From positions 40,343 to 104,342 of the forward strand of contig CANKAU010000006.1 in assembly GCA_947479915.1 (NCBI GenBank): a stretch of DNA of 64,000 bases, written 5' to 3'. The notes under the pieces are model-generated. The model was not told where the DNA came from, searched no databases, and saw nothing but the letters and a program-made list of their open reading frames with translations. This document shows positions 18,805-28,472 of the stretch, piece after piece (the stretch's first letter is position 1; each line of letters opens with the position of its first letter). The position numbers and the translations under genes are program-made. Origin of the DNA: Chloroflexota bacterium (GTDB lineage Bacteria > Chloroflexota > Dehalococcoidia > UBA2979).

Positions 18805-19749
18805 TCAGCGGCCGCCGAGGATACTCGCGAGCACGGCCTGCTGGGCGTGCATCCGGTTCTCCGCCTGCTCGAAGACCACGGAATTCGGCGACTCGATCGC
18901 CTCTTCGCTGATCTCCTCGCCGCGGTGGGCGGGCAGGTCGTGCATCACCAGCGCATCGGGCGGCGCGGCGGCGAGCAGCGCCATGTCGATCTGGTAGCCC
19001 GCGAAGTCCTCGGCGCGCTGCTCCGCCTCGTCCTCCTGGCCCATCGAGGCCCACACGTCGGCGTAGACGGCGGTCGCGCCGCGCACGGCCTCGTACGGGT
19101 CGCGCACCTGCACCACGCTGCCGCCGCCCTGCAGCGCGCGGGCCACCTCGATCGTCTCGTCGGGGAGCTCGTATCCGACCGGCGCGGCGACCACGAGGTC
19201 GATCCCCGTCATCACCGAGGCGTACGCGAGCGATCGCGCGACATTGTTGCCGTCTCCGATGTAGGCGATCCGCAGCCCTCGCAACGAGCCGTAGCGCTCG
19301 CGCAGCGTCAGCACGTCGGCCAGCGCCTGGCACGGGTGCTCGTCGTCCGACAGCGCGTTCACCACCGGCACCGAGGCGTACTGCGCCAGCTCCAGCACCG
19401 TGTCATGGCCGTAGGTGCGGGCGGCGATGCCCTGCACCATCCTCGACAGCACGCGGGCGACGTCCTTCACGGGCTCGCGCGCGCCCATCTGCACTTCCAT
19501 CGGCGACAGGTACAGCGCCCGCCCACCGAGGCGGTACATGGCCATCTCGAACGAGGTGCGCGTGCGCAGCGAGGGCTTCTCGAAGACGAGGGCGAGCGTC
19601 TGCCCGGCGAGCAGCGGGCTCGACCCGTCGCGCTTCATGCCGAGCGCCAGGTCAAGGAGACCCGACAGTTCGTCGGGGGAGAGATCGAGGACGGAGGTGA
19701 AGTCGCGGCCGAACACAGTGAGGCTCCGGGGCTGGGGTTCCGGTGGCAC
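18805..19749 (-). CDS. argF: Ornithine carbamoyltransferase
   Basis: FEKPSLRTRTSFEMAMYRLGG, HPCQALADVLTLRE, MHDLPAHRGEEI motifs; GTG start near 19749. Confidence 0.94.
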   Translation of the reverse strand: MPPEPQPRSLTVFGRDFTSVLDLSPDELSGLLDLALGMKRDGSSPLLAGQTLALVFEKPSLRTRTSFEMAMYRLGGRALYLSPMEVQMGAREPVKDVARVLSRMVQGIAARTYGHDTVLELAQYASVPVVNALSDDEHPCQALADVLTLRERYGSLRGLRIAYIGDGNNVARSLAYASVMTGIDLVVAAPVGYELPDETIEVARALQGGGSVVQVRDPYEAVRGATAVYADVWASMGQEDEAEQRAEDFAGYQIDMALLAAAPPDALVMHDLPAHRGEEISEEAIESPNSVVFEQAENRMHAQQAVLASILGGR

Positions 19750-19846
19750 GACCGCATGGCTTCCCACGTGACCGCGAACTCGCAGTATAGCCGCGCTGTT
19801 ATGTAGCGGTACACCGCCCCGCCCGCGCCGCGCCTCAGCCGCTAGG

Positions 19847-20425
19847 ATGCGCGCGATGCCACCGCGACCATCGATCGCCCCGCTGCGTGCCCTGCTCACG
19901 CCGCTGCGTCTGCTGCAGGCGGCCCTCGTCGTCGCCTCGCTCGTGGCGCTGGGCGTCCTCGCGGCGCGCGAGCCCGCGACGACCGGCGTCGAGGTCGAGC
20001 GTCGCGACCCGGCGCCCGGCATCGACGAGATCCGAGTGCAGGTCGCGGGCGCCGTGCACTCGCCCGGCGTGGTCATCGCGCGCCCCGGGGAGCGCGTCGC
20101 GGACGCGATCGCCCGCGCCGGCGGCGTGACGCCCGAGGCCGACACCGCCGCGATCAACCTCGCCCGGCGCGTGCTCGACCAGGACCAGGTCGTGGTGCCG
20201 AAGATCGGCGCGGGCGCGTCGAGGCTCCTCGACCTCAACCGCGCCACGCAGGCGCAGCTCGAGGCGCTCCCCGGCATCGGCGCGGCGCGGGCGACCGCAA
20301 TCCTCGCCGCGCGAGCGCAGGCGCCGTTCCGGAGCAGTGACGAACTCGTGGAGCGCGGGTTGATCAGCGCGGCGGTCTACGCTCAGGTCCGCGACCTCGT
20401 GGGCGTCGCGGTCGGCGATCGATGA
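19847..20425 (+). CDS. comEA: ComEA-like DNA-binding competence protein (SLBB plus helix-hairpin-helix)
   Basis: N-terminal TM, VQVAGAVHSPGVVIARPGERVADAIARAGG, then LLDLNRATQAQLEALPGIGAARATAIL. Confidence 0.9.
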   Translation: MRAMPPRPSIAPLRALLTPLRLLQAALVVASLVALGVLAAREPATTGVEVERRDPAPGIDEIRVQVAGAVHSPGVVIARPGERVADAIARAGGVTPEADTAAINLARRVLDQDQVVVPKIGAGASRLLDLNRATQAQLEALPGIGAARATAILAARAQAPFRSSDELVERGLISAAVYAQVRDLVGVAVGDR

Positions 20426-22773
20426 TCCCCGCGGCGATCCTCGTCGCCTCGGCGTACGCCTCCGGCACGGCGCTTGGTGCGCTCCTCGGCGGGCCGTGGT
20501 GGCAGACGGCGCTGCTCGCCGGACTGCTGGCCCTCGCGGCGGCACTGCGCGCCCCGAATCGTCGAGGCTGGGCCGTGCTGCTCGCCTGCGTCGCCATCGC
20601 CGCCGGCGGCCACGCGCGGTACCAGGCGGTGGCTGGCGTGCCGCCTCCAGCCCTCGCATCGATCGAGGGCATGCGCGTCGTCACGGGAGTCGCGCGCGAG
20701 GACGCCCGATTCCGTGGCAGCCTCCAGCAGATCGACCTCGACGTGGAGACGATCGACGACGCCCCGGCGCGCGGAGGGCTCCGGCTGCGCGTTCGCTCCG
20801 CGGACGCCCCGGTCCTGGCCGGCGAGCGCATCCGCTTCAACGGCCGCATCGAGCCGCTGCCCGACGAGCCCACGGACGCGAGCGCCTTCGACTACGCCGC
20901 CTACCTGCGCAGCCGCGAGGTGCACGCGATCGCGCAGTACCCCACGAGCTGGGAGCGCCTCGGACAGACCGGGGCGGGCTGGCAGAAGACGCTCCGCAGC
21001 CTCCACCGCCGCGCCGTCGAGGCGATCGGACGGACGCTACCGGAGCCTGAGGCCGCCCTCGCCGCGGGGGTCCTCGTCGGCGAGCGCGGCACGCTGCCCC
21101 CACGCGACGCCGAAGCGCTCCGCGTCACCGGGACGACGCACCTCGTGGTGGTCTCGGGCCAGAACATCGCGCAGATCCTCGGCGTGGCGATCGCGGCCCT
21201 CACCCTCGTCATGTCGAGGCGGCGCGCGGCGTTGCTGACGCTGTCGCTCCTGGGGCCGTACGTGCTGCTCGTCGGCGGCGACCCGCCCGTGGTGCGCGCG
21301 GCGATCATGTCGGTCGGCATCGCGCTGGCCTCGGTCACCGGTCGCCGCACGCCGGGCTGGGTCTACCTGCTCTACGCGGTGGCCACGATGCTCGCCGTCG
21401 ACCCGCGCCTCGCGCGCGACATCGCGTTCCAACTGAGCGCGACGGCCACGGCGGGCGTGATGGTGATCGCCCCGCCGCTCCGCGACGCAGTCTTCGCGCG
21501 CCTCCCCCGCACCGCCGAGGGCTGGCGCGCGGCGTTCGTCGAGGCGGCTGCGACCGCGACCGGCGCGGCACTGGCAGTGCTGCCCGTGCAGGCCGCGGCG
21601 TTCCACCGGCTGTCGCCGTGGTCGGTGCCCGCCAACGTCCTCGTCGCGCCGCTGTACGAGGCTTCCTTCGCGGTGGCGGCAGTCGCCGCGTGCGTCGGCT
21701 GGATCGCGCCCTTCGCGGGCGCGTTCGGCCTCGTGGCGCGGTTCGCGCCCATGGCGTTCCTTGCGCTCGTCCGCTTGCTCGCGCGGCTGCCCGGCGCGGA
21801 CGTGCCGATCGAGGCGCCCCTGCTCATCGGGGCGCTGTTCTACGCCGCTCTGGGCCTCGGCACGTGGTGGCTCGCGCGGCGTGCTGCAGAGGGCGCACCG
21901 GCGCTCGCCCCCGGACACAGCAGCGGCCTCGCGGGCACCGTGGCGCTCGCCGCGACGGCGGGCGGCCTGTGGTTCGCGGTCCTAACGCCGCGCCCGGCGC
22001 TCGCCAGCGTGACCGTGCTCGACGTCGGGCAAGGCCTCGCCGTCCTCGTCGAGGATGCCGGTCGCCGCGTCCTCGTCGACGCCGGGCCGCCGGACGGCGC
22101 GGTGCTCCGCGCGCTGCCGCGCGTCGGCGCGGGCGGTGCCCTGGACCTCGTCGTCGTCAGCCACGCCGACGCGGACCACGCGGGCGGCGTGAGCGAGATC
22201 GCGCGGCGCCTCGGCACGACCGAGGTGCGTGCGGCACGTGGCGTCGAGATCCCCGGCGGGGTGCCGCACCAGGACATCGATATCGGCGATCGCATCCGCG
22301 TCTCGTCCCGCGTGACGATCGAGGTCCTCGGACCGCCGGTGGCCACCCTCCCCGCCGCGATCGACACGCGGAACGACGCCGGCCTCGTGCTGGTGGTGCG
22401 CGTCGGAGACCGGCGCATCCTGCTCCCCGCGGACATCGAGCGCGCCGGGGAGCAATGGCTCGTCGCCAGCGGGCTGGACCTGCGCGCCGATGCGATCGTG
22501 GTGCCGCACCACGGATCGACCACGTCGTCGACGCGAGCGTTCCTCGATGCCGTGCAGCCGCGCGTGGCGGTGGTCTCGGTCGGCGCGCGCAACCCCTACG
22601 GGCACCCGTCCGCTGAGGTGCTCGCGCGCTACGGAGCGACCGGGATGTACCGCACCGACGAGTCGGGCGACGTGGCGCTGCGCTCGGACGGCGACCGGCT
22701 GTGGGTCGCGACTCAGCGCGCCCCCGTCGCGGTGCCGTCGCGCACACCGCGCACGACGGCTACGCCTCGCTAG
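20422..22773 (+). CDS. comEC: ComEC/Rec2 family DNA internalisation protein
   Basis: LVVVSGQNIAQILGVAIAALTLV competence domain plus C-terminal metallo-beta-lactamase fold (VVSHADADHAGGVSEI). Confidence 0.93.
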   Translation: MIPAAILVASAYASGTALGALLGGPWWQTALLAGLLALAAALRAPNRRGWAVLLACVAIAAGGHARYQAVAGVPPPALASIEGMRVVTGVAREDARFRGSLQQIDLDVETIDDAPARGGLRLRVRSADAPVLAGERIRFNGRIEPLPDEPTDASAFDYAAYLRSREVHAIAQYPTSWERLGQTGAGWQKTLRSLHRRAVEAIGRTLPEPEAALAAGVLVGERGTLPPRDAEALRVTGTTHLVVVSGQNIAQILGVAIAALTLVMSRRRAALLTLSLLGPYVLLVGGDPPVVRAAIMSVGIALASVTGRRTPGWVYLLYAVATMLAVDPRLARDIAFQLSATATAGVMVIAPPLRDAVFARLPRTAEGWRAAFVEAAATATGAALAVLPVQAAAFHRLSPWSVPANVLVAPLYEASFAVAAVAACVGWIAPFAGAFGLVARFAPMAFLALVRLLARLPGADVPIEAPLLIGALFYAALGLGTWWLARRAAEGAPALAPGHSSGLAGTVALAATAGGLWFAVLTPRPALASVTVLDVGQGLAVLVEDAGRRVLVDAGPPDGAVLRALPRVGAGGALDLVVVSHADADHAGGVSEIARRLGTTEVRAARGVEIPGGVPHQDIDIGDRIRVSSRVTIEVLGPPVATLPAAIDTRNDAGLVLVVRVGDRRILLPADIERAGEQWLVASGLDLRADAIVVPHHGSTTSSTRAFLDAVQPRVAVVSVGARNPYGHPSAEVLARYGATGMYRTDESGDVALRSDGDRLWVATQRAPVAVPSRTPRTTATPR

Positions 22774-23158
22774 GCTCGCCCGCCGCGCGCTTCGGCGGCA
22801 TCTGCACCAGCGCCAGCAGCGCCATCTCGTCGCCGCGGTTGCCGAGGCGCCAGCCGCCTCGACCGGTCGTCTCCACACGGATCGCGTCGCCCACACCGAG
22901 GCGCGCGTCCTGCCCCGTGGAGTCCGTCACCACGATCTCGCCCGCGACCACAACGCCGAACGACGGCACCGCGCGATGGAACCCCGGCCGCGCGCCGACC
23001 TCGAAGCGCATGAGCATGACGCGCGAGGCGTCGCCCAGCACCGCGCCGCCCACGCCCTTGAAGTCGCCCGGCCCGTTCTCGAACGGCCAGTCGAAGAGGT
23101 CGTACGGCTCAAGGTGGGTCTTCCCCTCCTCGTCGGCGGTCAGTCGGTATGCGGCCAT
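22760..23158 (-). CDS. Cupin domain-containing protein
   Basis: MAAYRLTADEEGKTHLEPYDLFDW...FEVGARPGFHRAVPSFGVVVAGEIVVTD. Confidence 0.7.
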   Translation of the reverse strand: MAAYRLTADEEGKTHLEPYDLFDWPFENGPGDFKGVGGAVLGDASRVMLMRFEVGARPGFHRAVPSFGVVVAGEIVVTDSTGQDARLGVGDAIRVETTGRGGWRLGNRGDEMALLALVQMPPKRAAGEPSEA

Positions 23159-23247
23159 GGTGTCTCCGGTGGTGCCGCTGCGGCGCTCAAGAGAGTGCGA
23201 GGGTAGCGTGTAGGATGCGTCCCGCGAAACGACGATAAGGAACCGAC

Positions 23248-23991
23248 ATGCCCGCACCCCAGCGCTCCTACGACCGCAGCACGCGCGAGGCGCGCCCGAT
23301 CACCATCGAGCCCGGCGTGATGAAGCACGCGGAGGGCTCCGCGCTCATCTCCTTCGGCGACACGAAGGTGCTGTGCAGCGCGTCCGTGGAGCCTCGTGTG
23401 CCCGGCTGGCTGCGTGGCTCCGGGCAGGGCTGGGTGACCGCCGAGTACGGCATGCTCCCCCGCGCCACGAACACCCGCAACGAGCGCGAGGCCGCCCGAG
23501 GCAAGCAGGGTGGCCGCACGATGGAGATCCAGCGGCTGATCGGCCGCTCGCTCCGCGCGTGCATCGACGTGAAGATGCTGGGCGAGCAGACGATCACCCT
23601 CGACTGCGACGTCATCCAGGCGGACGGCGGCACGCGCACGGCCTCGATCACGGGCGCGTGGGTCGCGCTGTCGATGGCGATCGAATGGATGCAGAAGAAC
23701 GGCAGCCTCCCGACGTCCCCCCTGAAGCACCACGTTGCCGCCGTCTCCGTCGGCATGATGGACCGCGTGCCGCTCCTCGACCTCGACTACGCCGAGGACT
23801 CCCACGCGGGCGTCGACTTCAACGTCGTGATGCTCTCCAGCGGCCAGCTCGTGGAGGTGCAGGGCACCGCCGAGGCCGAGCCCTTCGACCGCGAGGAGAT
23901 GCGGCACATGGTCGATCTCGCCTGCGAGGGCATCGAGCGGCTGTTCAAGGAACAGGACGCGGCGCTCGCCGCATGGCGGGCGGCCCGGTAG
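23248..23991 (+). CDS. rph: Ribonuclease PH
   Basis: [66 protein letters not shown]. Confidence 0.96.
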   Translation: MPAPQRSYDRSTREARPITIEPGVMKHAEGSALISFGDTKVLCSASVEPRVPGWLRGSGQGWVTAEYGMLPRATNTRNEREAARGKQGGRTMEIQRLIGRSLRACIDVKMLGEQTITLDCDVIQADGGTRTASITGAWVALSMAIEWMQKNGSLPTSPLKHHVAAVSVGMMDRVPLLDLDYAEDSHAGVDFNVVMLSSGQLVEVQGTAEAEPFDREEMRHMVDLACEGIERLFKEQDAALAAWRAAR

Positions 23992-24249
23992 CGCCCTCGA
24001 GACCAGGGCCTTCGTTCCGGCCCCCTCCCGCTGCGAAGCGGCGCGGCTTGGGGTGAGGGTGTTCGCCCACGCCCTCTGCACCCTCACAGCGCCGTGCTGC
24101 GCTGGCCTTCGCACGGTGCTCAAGAAATATGATCGATCGAATGATCAGAACCCTTGACGCAGGGATCCCCGCACTCTAGGTTATGTCCCACGCCAGAGCC
24201 TGACGTTGGTCCGCTGTCTCCCCAGGCAGCCGACGACGGGAGTGCGCGA

Positions 24250-24552
24250 ATGCTGTACGGACTCTTCTGCCGCCTCGGGCGGCCGGTCGCTGACTACCCC
24301 ACGCTGTCGGGCGCGGTGCAGGCAGCGGGGGTGGCCTCATGGCCGCTCAACGACGGAACGTGGCTCCTCGAATCGGACCACAGCGCCGATGCCATCCGCG
24401 ACTCGCTCGCGCTGTGCATCGAGCCCGAGGATGTCGCGCTCGTGTTCCCGCTCAACGTGGGGCCTGCACGCTGGACCTCGCTCAAGGACGTGAAGTACGG
24501 GCAGCGCTTCCTGCAGAGCGCGCTCATGCGCGAGGCGAGCGCGCCCGCCTAG
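24250..24552 (+). CDS. Hypothetical protein, about 100 aa
   Basis: MLYGLFCRLGRPVADYPTLSGAVQAAGVASWPLNDGTWLLESDHSADAIRDSLALCIEPEDVALVFPLN...; preceded by TTGACG-17-TAGGTT and followed by a strong hairpin. Confidence 0.65.
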   Translation: MLYGLFCRLGRPVADYPTLSGAVQAAGVASWPLNDGTWLLESDHSADAIRDSLALCIEPEDVALVFPLNVGPARWTSLKDVKYGQRFLQSALMREASAPA

Positions 24553-24595
24553 GCGCCGACGCGCCGCCCTCGAGGCCACAACCCCCGGAACAACA

Positions 24596-24627
24596 GAACG
24601 GGCGGCGAGGAGACTCGCCGCCCGTTC
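24596..24627. terminator. Bidirectional intrinsic terminator-like hairpin
   Basis: GAACGGGCGGCGAG-gaga-CTCGCCGCCCGTTC, 14-bp perfect stem, between convergent genes. Confidence 0.9.
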
Positions 24628-24647
24628 GCGTGCTCGACCGTCCGAGG

Positions 24648-24842
24648 CTAGGCCTGGGCGCGAACCTCGCTCTGGAAGCCGTTGGACTTGTGGCTACCGT
24701 CGCAGAAGGGCTTGTTGTTGGAGCCACCGCAGCGGCAGAGCCACGCGGCGTCCTTCGTCTCGAGCTCGTTGCCCGCGCCGTCGAGGACCGTGAACTCGCC
24801 CTCGACCTTGATCGCCCCGTTGTCGTTGACCGTGATCTTCAT
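24648..24842 (-). CDS. CDGSH iron-sulfur domain protein
   Basis: WLCRCGGSNNKPFCDGSHKSNGF matches C-x-C-x2-S-x3-P-x-C-D-G-S-H. Confidence 0.93.
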   Translation of the reverse strand: MKITVNDNGAIKVEGEFTVLDGAGNELETKDAAWLCRCGGSNNKPFCDGSHKSNGFQSEVRAQA

Positions 24843-24948
24843 GTGATCTCCCTCTGGTGTCGTCCGTGGTGCTGGGACGGGACAGAGTCGCCCCGACGCC
24901 CGCGCTGATGAGTGATGCTCCACGGGCGGTGCGAACCGCCCTCGAAGC

Positions 24949-25272
24949 CTACGCGTACTCGCCGAGGAACACCCCGCCCAGGATGTGGACGTGGGCGTGG
25001 TCCTGCGACTGCATGCCGTCATAGCCGAAGTTGGAGATGAGCCGGAAGCCGCCGGGGCAGTGCTCCTCGGCGACCTTCACCGCCGCCGCGCCAACCGCCC
25101 CCATGTTCGCCCACAGCTCGGACTGGACCATGTGGCGCTTCGGGATGGCCAGGAGCATGGTGGGCACCCAGCGGAGCCGGTTGCGGATCACCATGACCTC
25201 GTCGGAATCGAAGAGAATGTCGGCGGGTTCGCGGCCCGCGACGATCTCGCAAAAGACGCAAAAGCGTTGCAT
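24949..25272 (-). CDS. HIT-family protein
   Basis: FCVFCEIVAGREPADILFDSDEVMVI...QDHAHVHILGG (histidine triad). Confidence 0.88.
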   Translation of the reverse strand: MQRFCVFCEIVAGREPADILFDSDEVMVIRNRLRWVPTMLLAIPKRHMVQSELWANMGAVGAAAVKVAEEHCPGGFRLISNFGYDGMQSQDHAHVHILGGVFLGEYA

Positions 25273-25462
25273 CTGTAGCCTTGTCTCGTGCGATGACGTC
25301 GCGGCGCTCTGCCGAGGTTTCGGCGGGGCGTGGCCGTCAGTCTAGGAACGCCCGCCGAGGGGCGTCAAAGTGCCCGTTCGGGCGCCTCGGGCGAACGTGC
25401 CGCACGCGACGGGCCGCCATCGGCGTCCCCGCGATCCGGGCGATTGGGAAAGGCCTCCACGA

Positions 25463-26770
25463 ATGACCGAAATCCGTCCCTTCCGTGCGCTCCGGTACGA
25501 CCCCAGCCGCGTCACCCCCGACGACGTGATCGCCCCGCCCTACGACGTGGTGGGTGCTGACGCCGTGGCCGCGCTGCACGCGCGCTCCCCGTACAACGCC
25601 GCCCACCTCGAGAACCCAGCCGGCAGCGGGGACTCGAGGTTCGCCGGGGCGAAGCGCACGCTGGACGGCTGGCTGAAGGACAAGGCGCTCGTCCGCGACG
25701 CCGCGCCTGCGCTCTACGTGTACGAGCAGCGCGCCAAGATCGAGGGCAAGTGGGTGAGCCGCCGCTGCGTCTTCGCGCGGACTCGCCTGCACCGCCCGGA
25801 GGAAGGCATCGTCCGCCCGCACGAGGCCACGCTCTCCGGCCCGCGCGAGGAGCGCCTGCGCCTCATCCGCGCGACGCGCACGAACATCTCGCCGATCTTC
25901 GCGACGTTCCTCGACCCGACGCACGCCGCAGGCGACCTGATTGCGAAGGTCGCCGGCACGGAGCCGGACTTCGAGGCGCACGACCGGCTGGGCGACCGGC
26001 ACCGCCTGTGGGTGGTCACCAACAAGCAGCAGGTCGGCACGCTGGTCGACGTCCTCGGCGCGACGAACATCACGATCGCCGACGGCCACCACCGCACGCA
26101 CACCGCGCTCGACTACCGCGACGAGTGCGCCGCGAAGGCCGGCAAGAAGTGGACCGGCAACGAGCCGGAGAACTTCGCGCTGATGGGCCTCATCCCCGAG
26201 GACGACCCCGGCCTGGTGATCCTCCCCATCCACCGGCTCGTGAAGGACGAAGTGATCCCGGAGCGCTTCCTGGAGCGCCTGAGCGCGCTCTACCGCGTGG
26301 AGACGCTGTCCACCGGCGGCGGCGCCGACGCGGTCGAGGCGGCCTGGGAGCGCGTGCAGGCGAACGGCTACGGGCCGACCGCCTTCGCGATCCTCGGCGT
26401 CGATGGGCCGCACTCGATCCACCTCGCCACCGCCCGCGCGCAGGAGGCGATCGACGCCGCGATGCCGCAGGAGCTGTCGACGGCCTCGAAGCGCCTCGAC
26501 GCGCGCATCCTGACCGAGACGGTGCTGACGCCGATCTTCGGCATCGACCGCGCGGCCCTCGCCGCCGGACGCGTCGAGTTCACCGAGAGCGTCGAGGAGG
26601 CCCGCGAGGCCGTGGAGAGCGGCGCGTGCCGCCTCGCCTTCCTCATCAACGCGACGCGGGTGGACCAGGTGACGGCGGTCGCCGACGCCGCCGAGGTGAT
26701 GCCGCAGAAGTCGACGTTCTTCTACCCGAAGCTCGCCACCGGCCTCGTCTTCAACAGCCTCGACGACTAG
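25463..26770 (+). CDS. DUF1015 family protein
   Basis: MTEIRPFRALRYDPSRVTPDDVIAPPYDVVGADAVAALHARSPYNAAHLENP...IADGHHRTHTALDYRDE. Confidence 0.92.
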   Translation: MTEIRPFRALRYDPSRVTPDDVIAPPYDVVGADAVAALHARSPYNAAHLENPAGSGDSRFAGAKRTLDGWLKDKALVRDAAPALYVYEQRAKIEGKWVSRRCVFARTRLHRPEEGIVRPHEATLSGPREERLRLIRATRTNISPIFATFLDPTHAAGDLIAKVAGTEPDFEAHDRLGDRHRLWVVTNKQQVGTLVDVLGATNITIADGHHRTHTALDYRDECAAKAGKKWTGNEPENFALMGLIPEDDPGLVILPIHRLVKDEVIPERFLERLSALYRVETLSTGGGADAVEAAWERVQANGYGPTAFAILGVDGPHSIHLATARAQEAIDAAMPQELSTASKRLDARILTETVLTPIFGIDRAALAAGRVEFTESVEEAREAVESGACRLAFLINATRVDQVTAVADAAEVMPQKSTFFYPKLATGLVFNSLDD

Positions 26771-26799
26771 GCGCGGCTCGCTCCGGCGCCAGACACAGC

Positions 26800-26826
26800 A
26801 ACGCCCCGGCCATCGGCCGGGGCGTT
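26800..26826. terminator. Intrinsic terminator-like hairpin
   Basis: AACGCCCCGGCC-atc-GGCCGGGGCGTT, 12-bp perfect stem, between convergent genes. Confidence 0.9.
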
Positions 26827-26850
26827 GTCGTTGGTGAACCAGCGTCGAGG

Positions 26851-28428
26851 CTAGAGCTGAACCTGGCGCAGCGCGTCGATGCCGTCGAGAGCCGCGACCT
26901 GCGCCGCCTCGGCGTCCGTCAGCTCGCGTTCCACGCCGATGAGCATCAGCGCCTGGCTCGCGGGGCCGGGCGACACGGACATCGAGTTGATGTTCACGCC
27001 CAGGCCGCCGAGGAGCGTACCGACGCGGCCGATGCTGCCCGGCTTGTCCACGTTCTCGATCGCGAGGAAGTGCTGCGAGCCGTTCTCGCGGACGTCCACG
27101 CCGTAGGAGTTAATCGCGACCACGCGCACGCCATCAGCGTGGGTGGCGGCGACGCGCTCCTCGCCCTTGTCGGTGCTCAGGGTGACGACCACGAGGTTCG
27201 CGTACGGCTCCTGTGCGGCGCCGCTCTCCTCCTCGATGCGGATGCCCTGCGCCTCGGCGCTGGCGAGCGCGTTCACGGCGGACACCTTCTCGGAGGTCAC
27301 ACCGTCCAGCAGGCCGACGATCACGGAGAGCGTGAGCGGCTTCGTGTTGTGGTTGCCGATCTCGCCCAGGTACTGGACGCGCACCTTCTGCAGGCTGCCC
27401 GTCGCAAGCTGTCGCGCGACACGGGCCGCAGCGGCCGCGGCGTCGATGTACGGCCCGATGACCGCCATCGCCTCAGCAGCGACGGTCGGGATGTTCACGG
27501 GGAAACGCGGCGCGCCCCCGGCAAGCACCTCGATCACCTGCTCGGCCACATCAACGCCGGCGCGGTCCTGCGCCTCGTTGGTGGAGGCGGCGAGGTGCGG
27601 GGTGACGACGATCTTGTCGCTCGTGGTCAGGATGTTGCCGACCGCCGGCTCCTCGGAGAAGACGTCGATCGCGGCGCCCGCGACCTGGCCGGACTCCACC
27701 GCGTCGAACAGCGCCTGCTCGTCGATGAGCGCGCCGCGGGCGGCGTTGATGATGCGAATGCCCTTCTTGGACTTCGCCAGCAGCTCCGCGTTCACCAGGC
27801 TGCGCGTCTCGGCCTGCAGGGCCGTGTGCAGCGTGACGAAGTCGGACTCCGCGAAGAGCTCCTCAAGGCTTCGGCGCTCGACACCCAGTGCGCTCATGCG
27901 CTCGTCCGAGACGTAGGGGTCGAACGCCAACACACGCATCTCGAAAGCGCGTGCGCGGCGGGCGAACTCGGTGCCGATGCGGCCGAGGCCGACGATGCCG
28001 AGCGTCTTTCCGTTGACCTCGAGACCGGTGTACTTCGAGCGATCCCAGCGGCCAGCCTGCAGCGAGGCGTGCCCCTGCGGGATGTTCCGCGCGAGGGCGA
28101 GCATCAGGCCGAACGCGTGCTCCGCGGTCGACATGGTGTTCGCGAACGGGGCGTTCACCACGATGACGCCGTGGCGGCTGGCCGCTTCGACGTCCACGTT
28201 GTCCACGCCCACGCCGGCGCGGGCGATGATCTGCAGCTTCGGCGCCGCGGCGATGACCTTCTCGGTCACCTGCGTCTGGCTGCGGACGACCAGCGCGTCC
28301 GCGTCCTTGATCGCCTCACACAGCGCGTCTTCCTTGAGGCCGCTCGAGACGACCACCTCGTGGTGCTTCTCGAGGAGGGTGATGCCCTCCTTCGCGATGC
28401 TGTCCGCTACGAGGATCTTCGCCATCAT
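26851..28428 (-). CDS. serA: D-3-phosphoglycerate dehydrogenase (with C-terminal ASB and ACT domains)
   Basis: MAKILVADSIAKEGITLLEKHHEVVVSSGL...GRIGTEFARRARAFEMRVLAFDPY; C-terminal ACT. Confidence 0.95.
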   Translation of the reverse strand: MMAKILVADSIAKEGITLLEKHHEVVVSSGLKEDALCEAIKDADALVVRSQTQVTEKVIAAAPKLQIIARAGVGVDNVDVEAASRHGVIVVNAPFANTMSTAEHAFGLMLALARNIPQGHASLQAGRWDRSKYTGLEVNGKTLGIVGLGRIGTEFARRARAFEMRVLAFDPYVSDERMSALGVERRSLEELFAESDFVTLHTALQAETRSLVNAELLAKSKKGIRIINAARGALIDEQALFDAVESGQVAGAAIDVFSEEPAVGNILTTSDKIVVTPHLAASTNEAQDRAGVDVAEQVIEVLAGGAPRFPVNIPTVAAEAMAVIGPYIDAAAAAARVARQLATGSLQKVRVQYLGEIGNHNTKPLTLSVIVGLLDGVTSEKVSAVNALASAEAQGIRIEEESGAAQEPYANLVVVTLSTDKGEERVAATHADGVRVVAINSYGVDVRENGSQHFLAIENVDKPGSIGRVGTLLGGLGVNINSMSVSPGPASQALMLIGVERELTDAEAAQVAALDGIDALRQVQL

Positions 28429-28472
28429 CCCGCCCCTGTCTGCCGCGCCGCGGCTCCGAACTGCCGCGTGGA

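Noticed and set aside
19784-19789. TATACT box as argF promoter
   Set aside because: Good -10 on the reverse strand but no convincing -35 at 16-18 bp; left unannotated.
17971-19806. 611-aa forward ORF
   Set aside because: Antisense shadow of cdaA and argF; low-complexity H/R/Q-rich translation.
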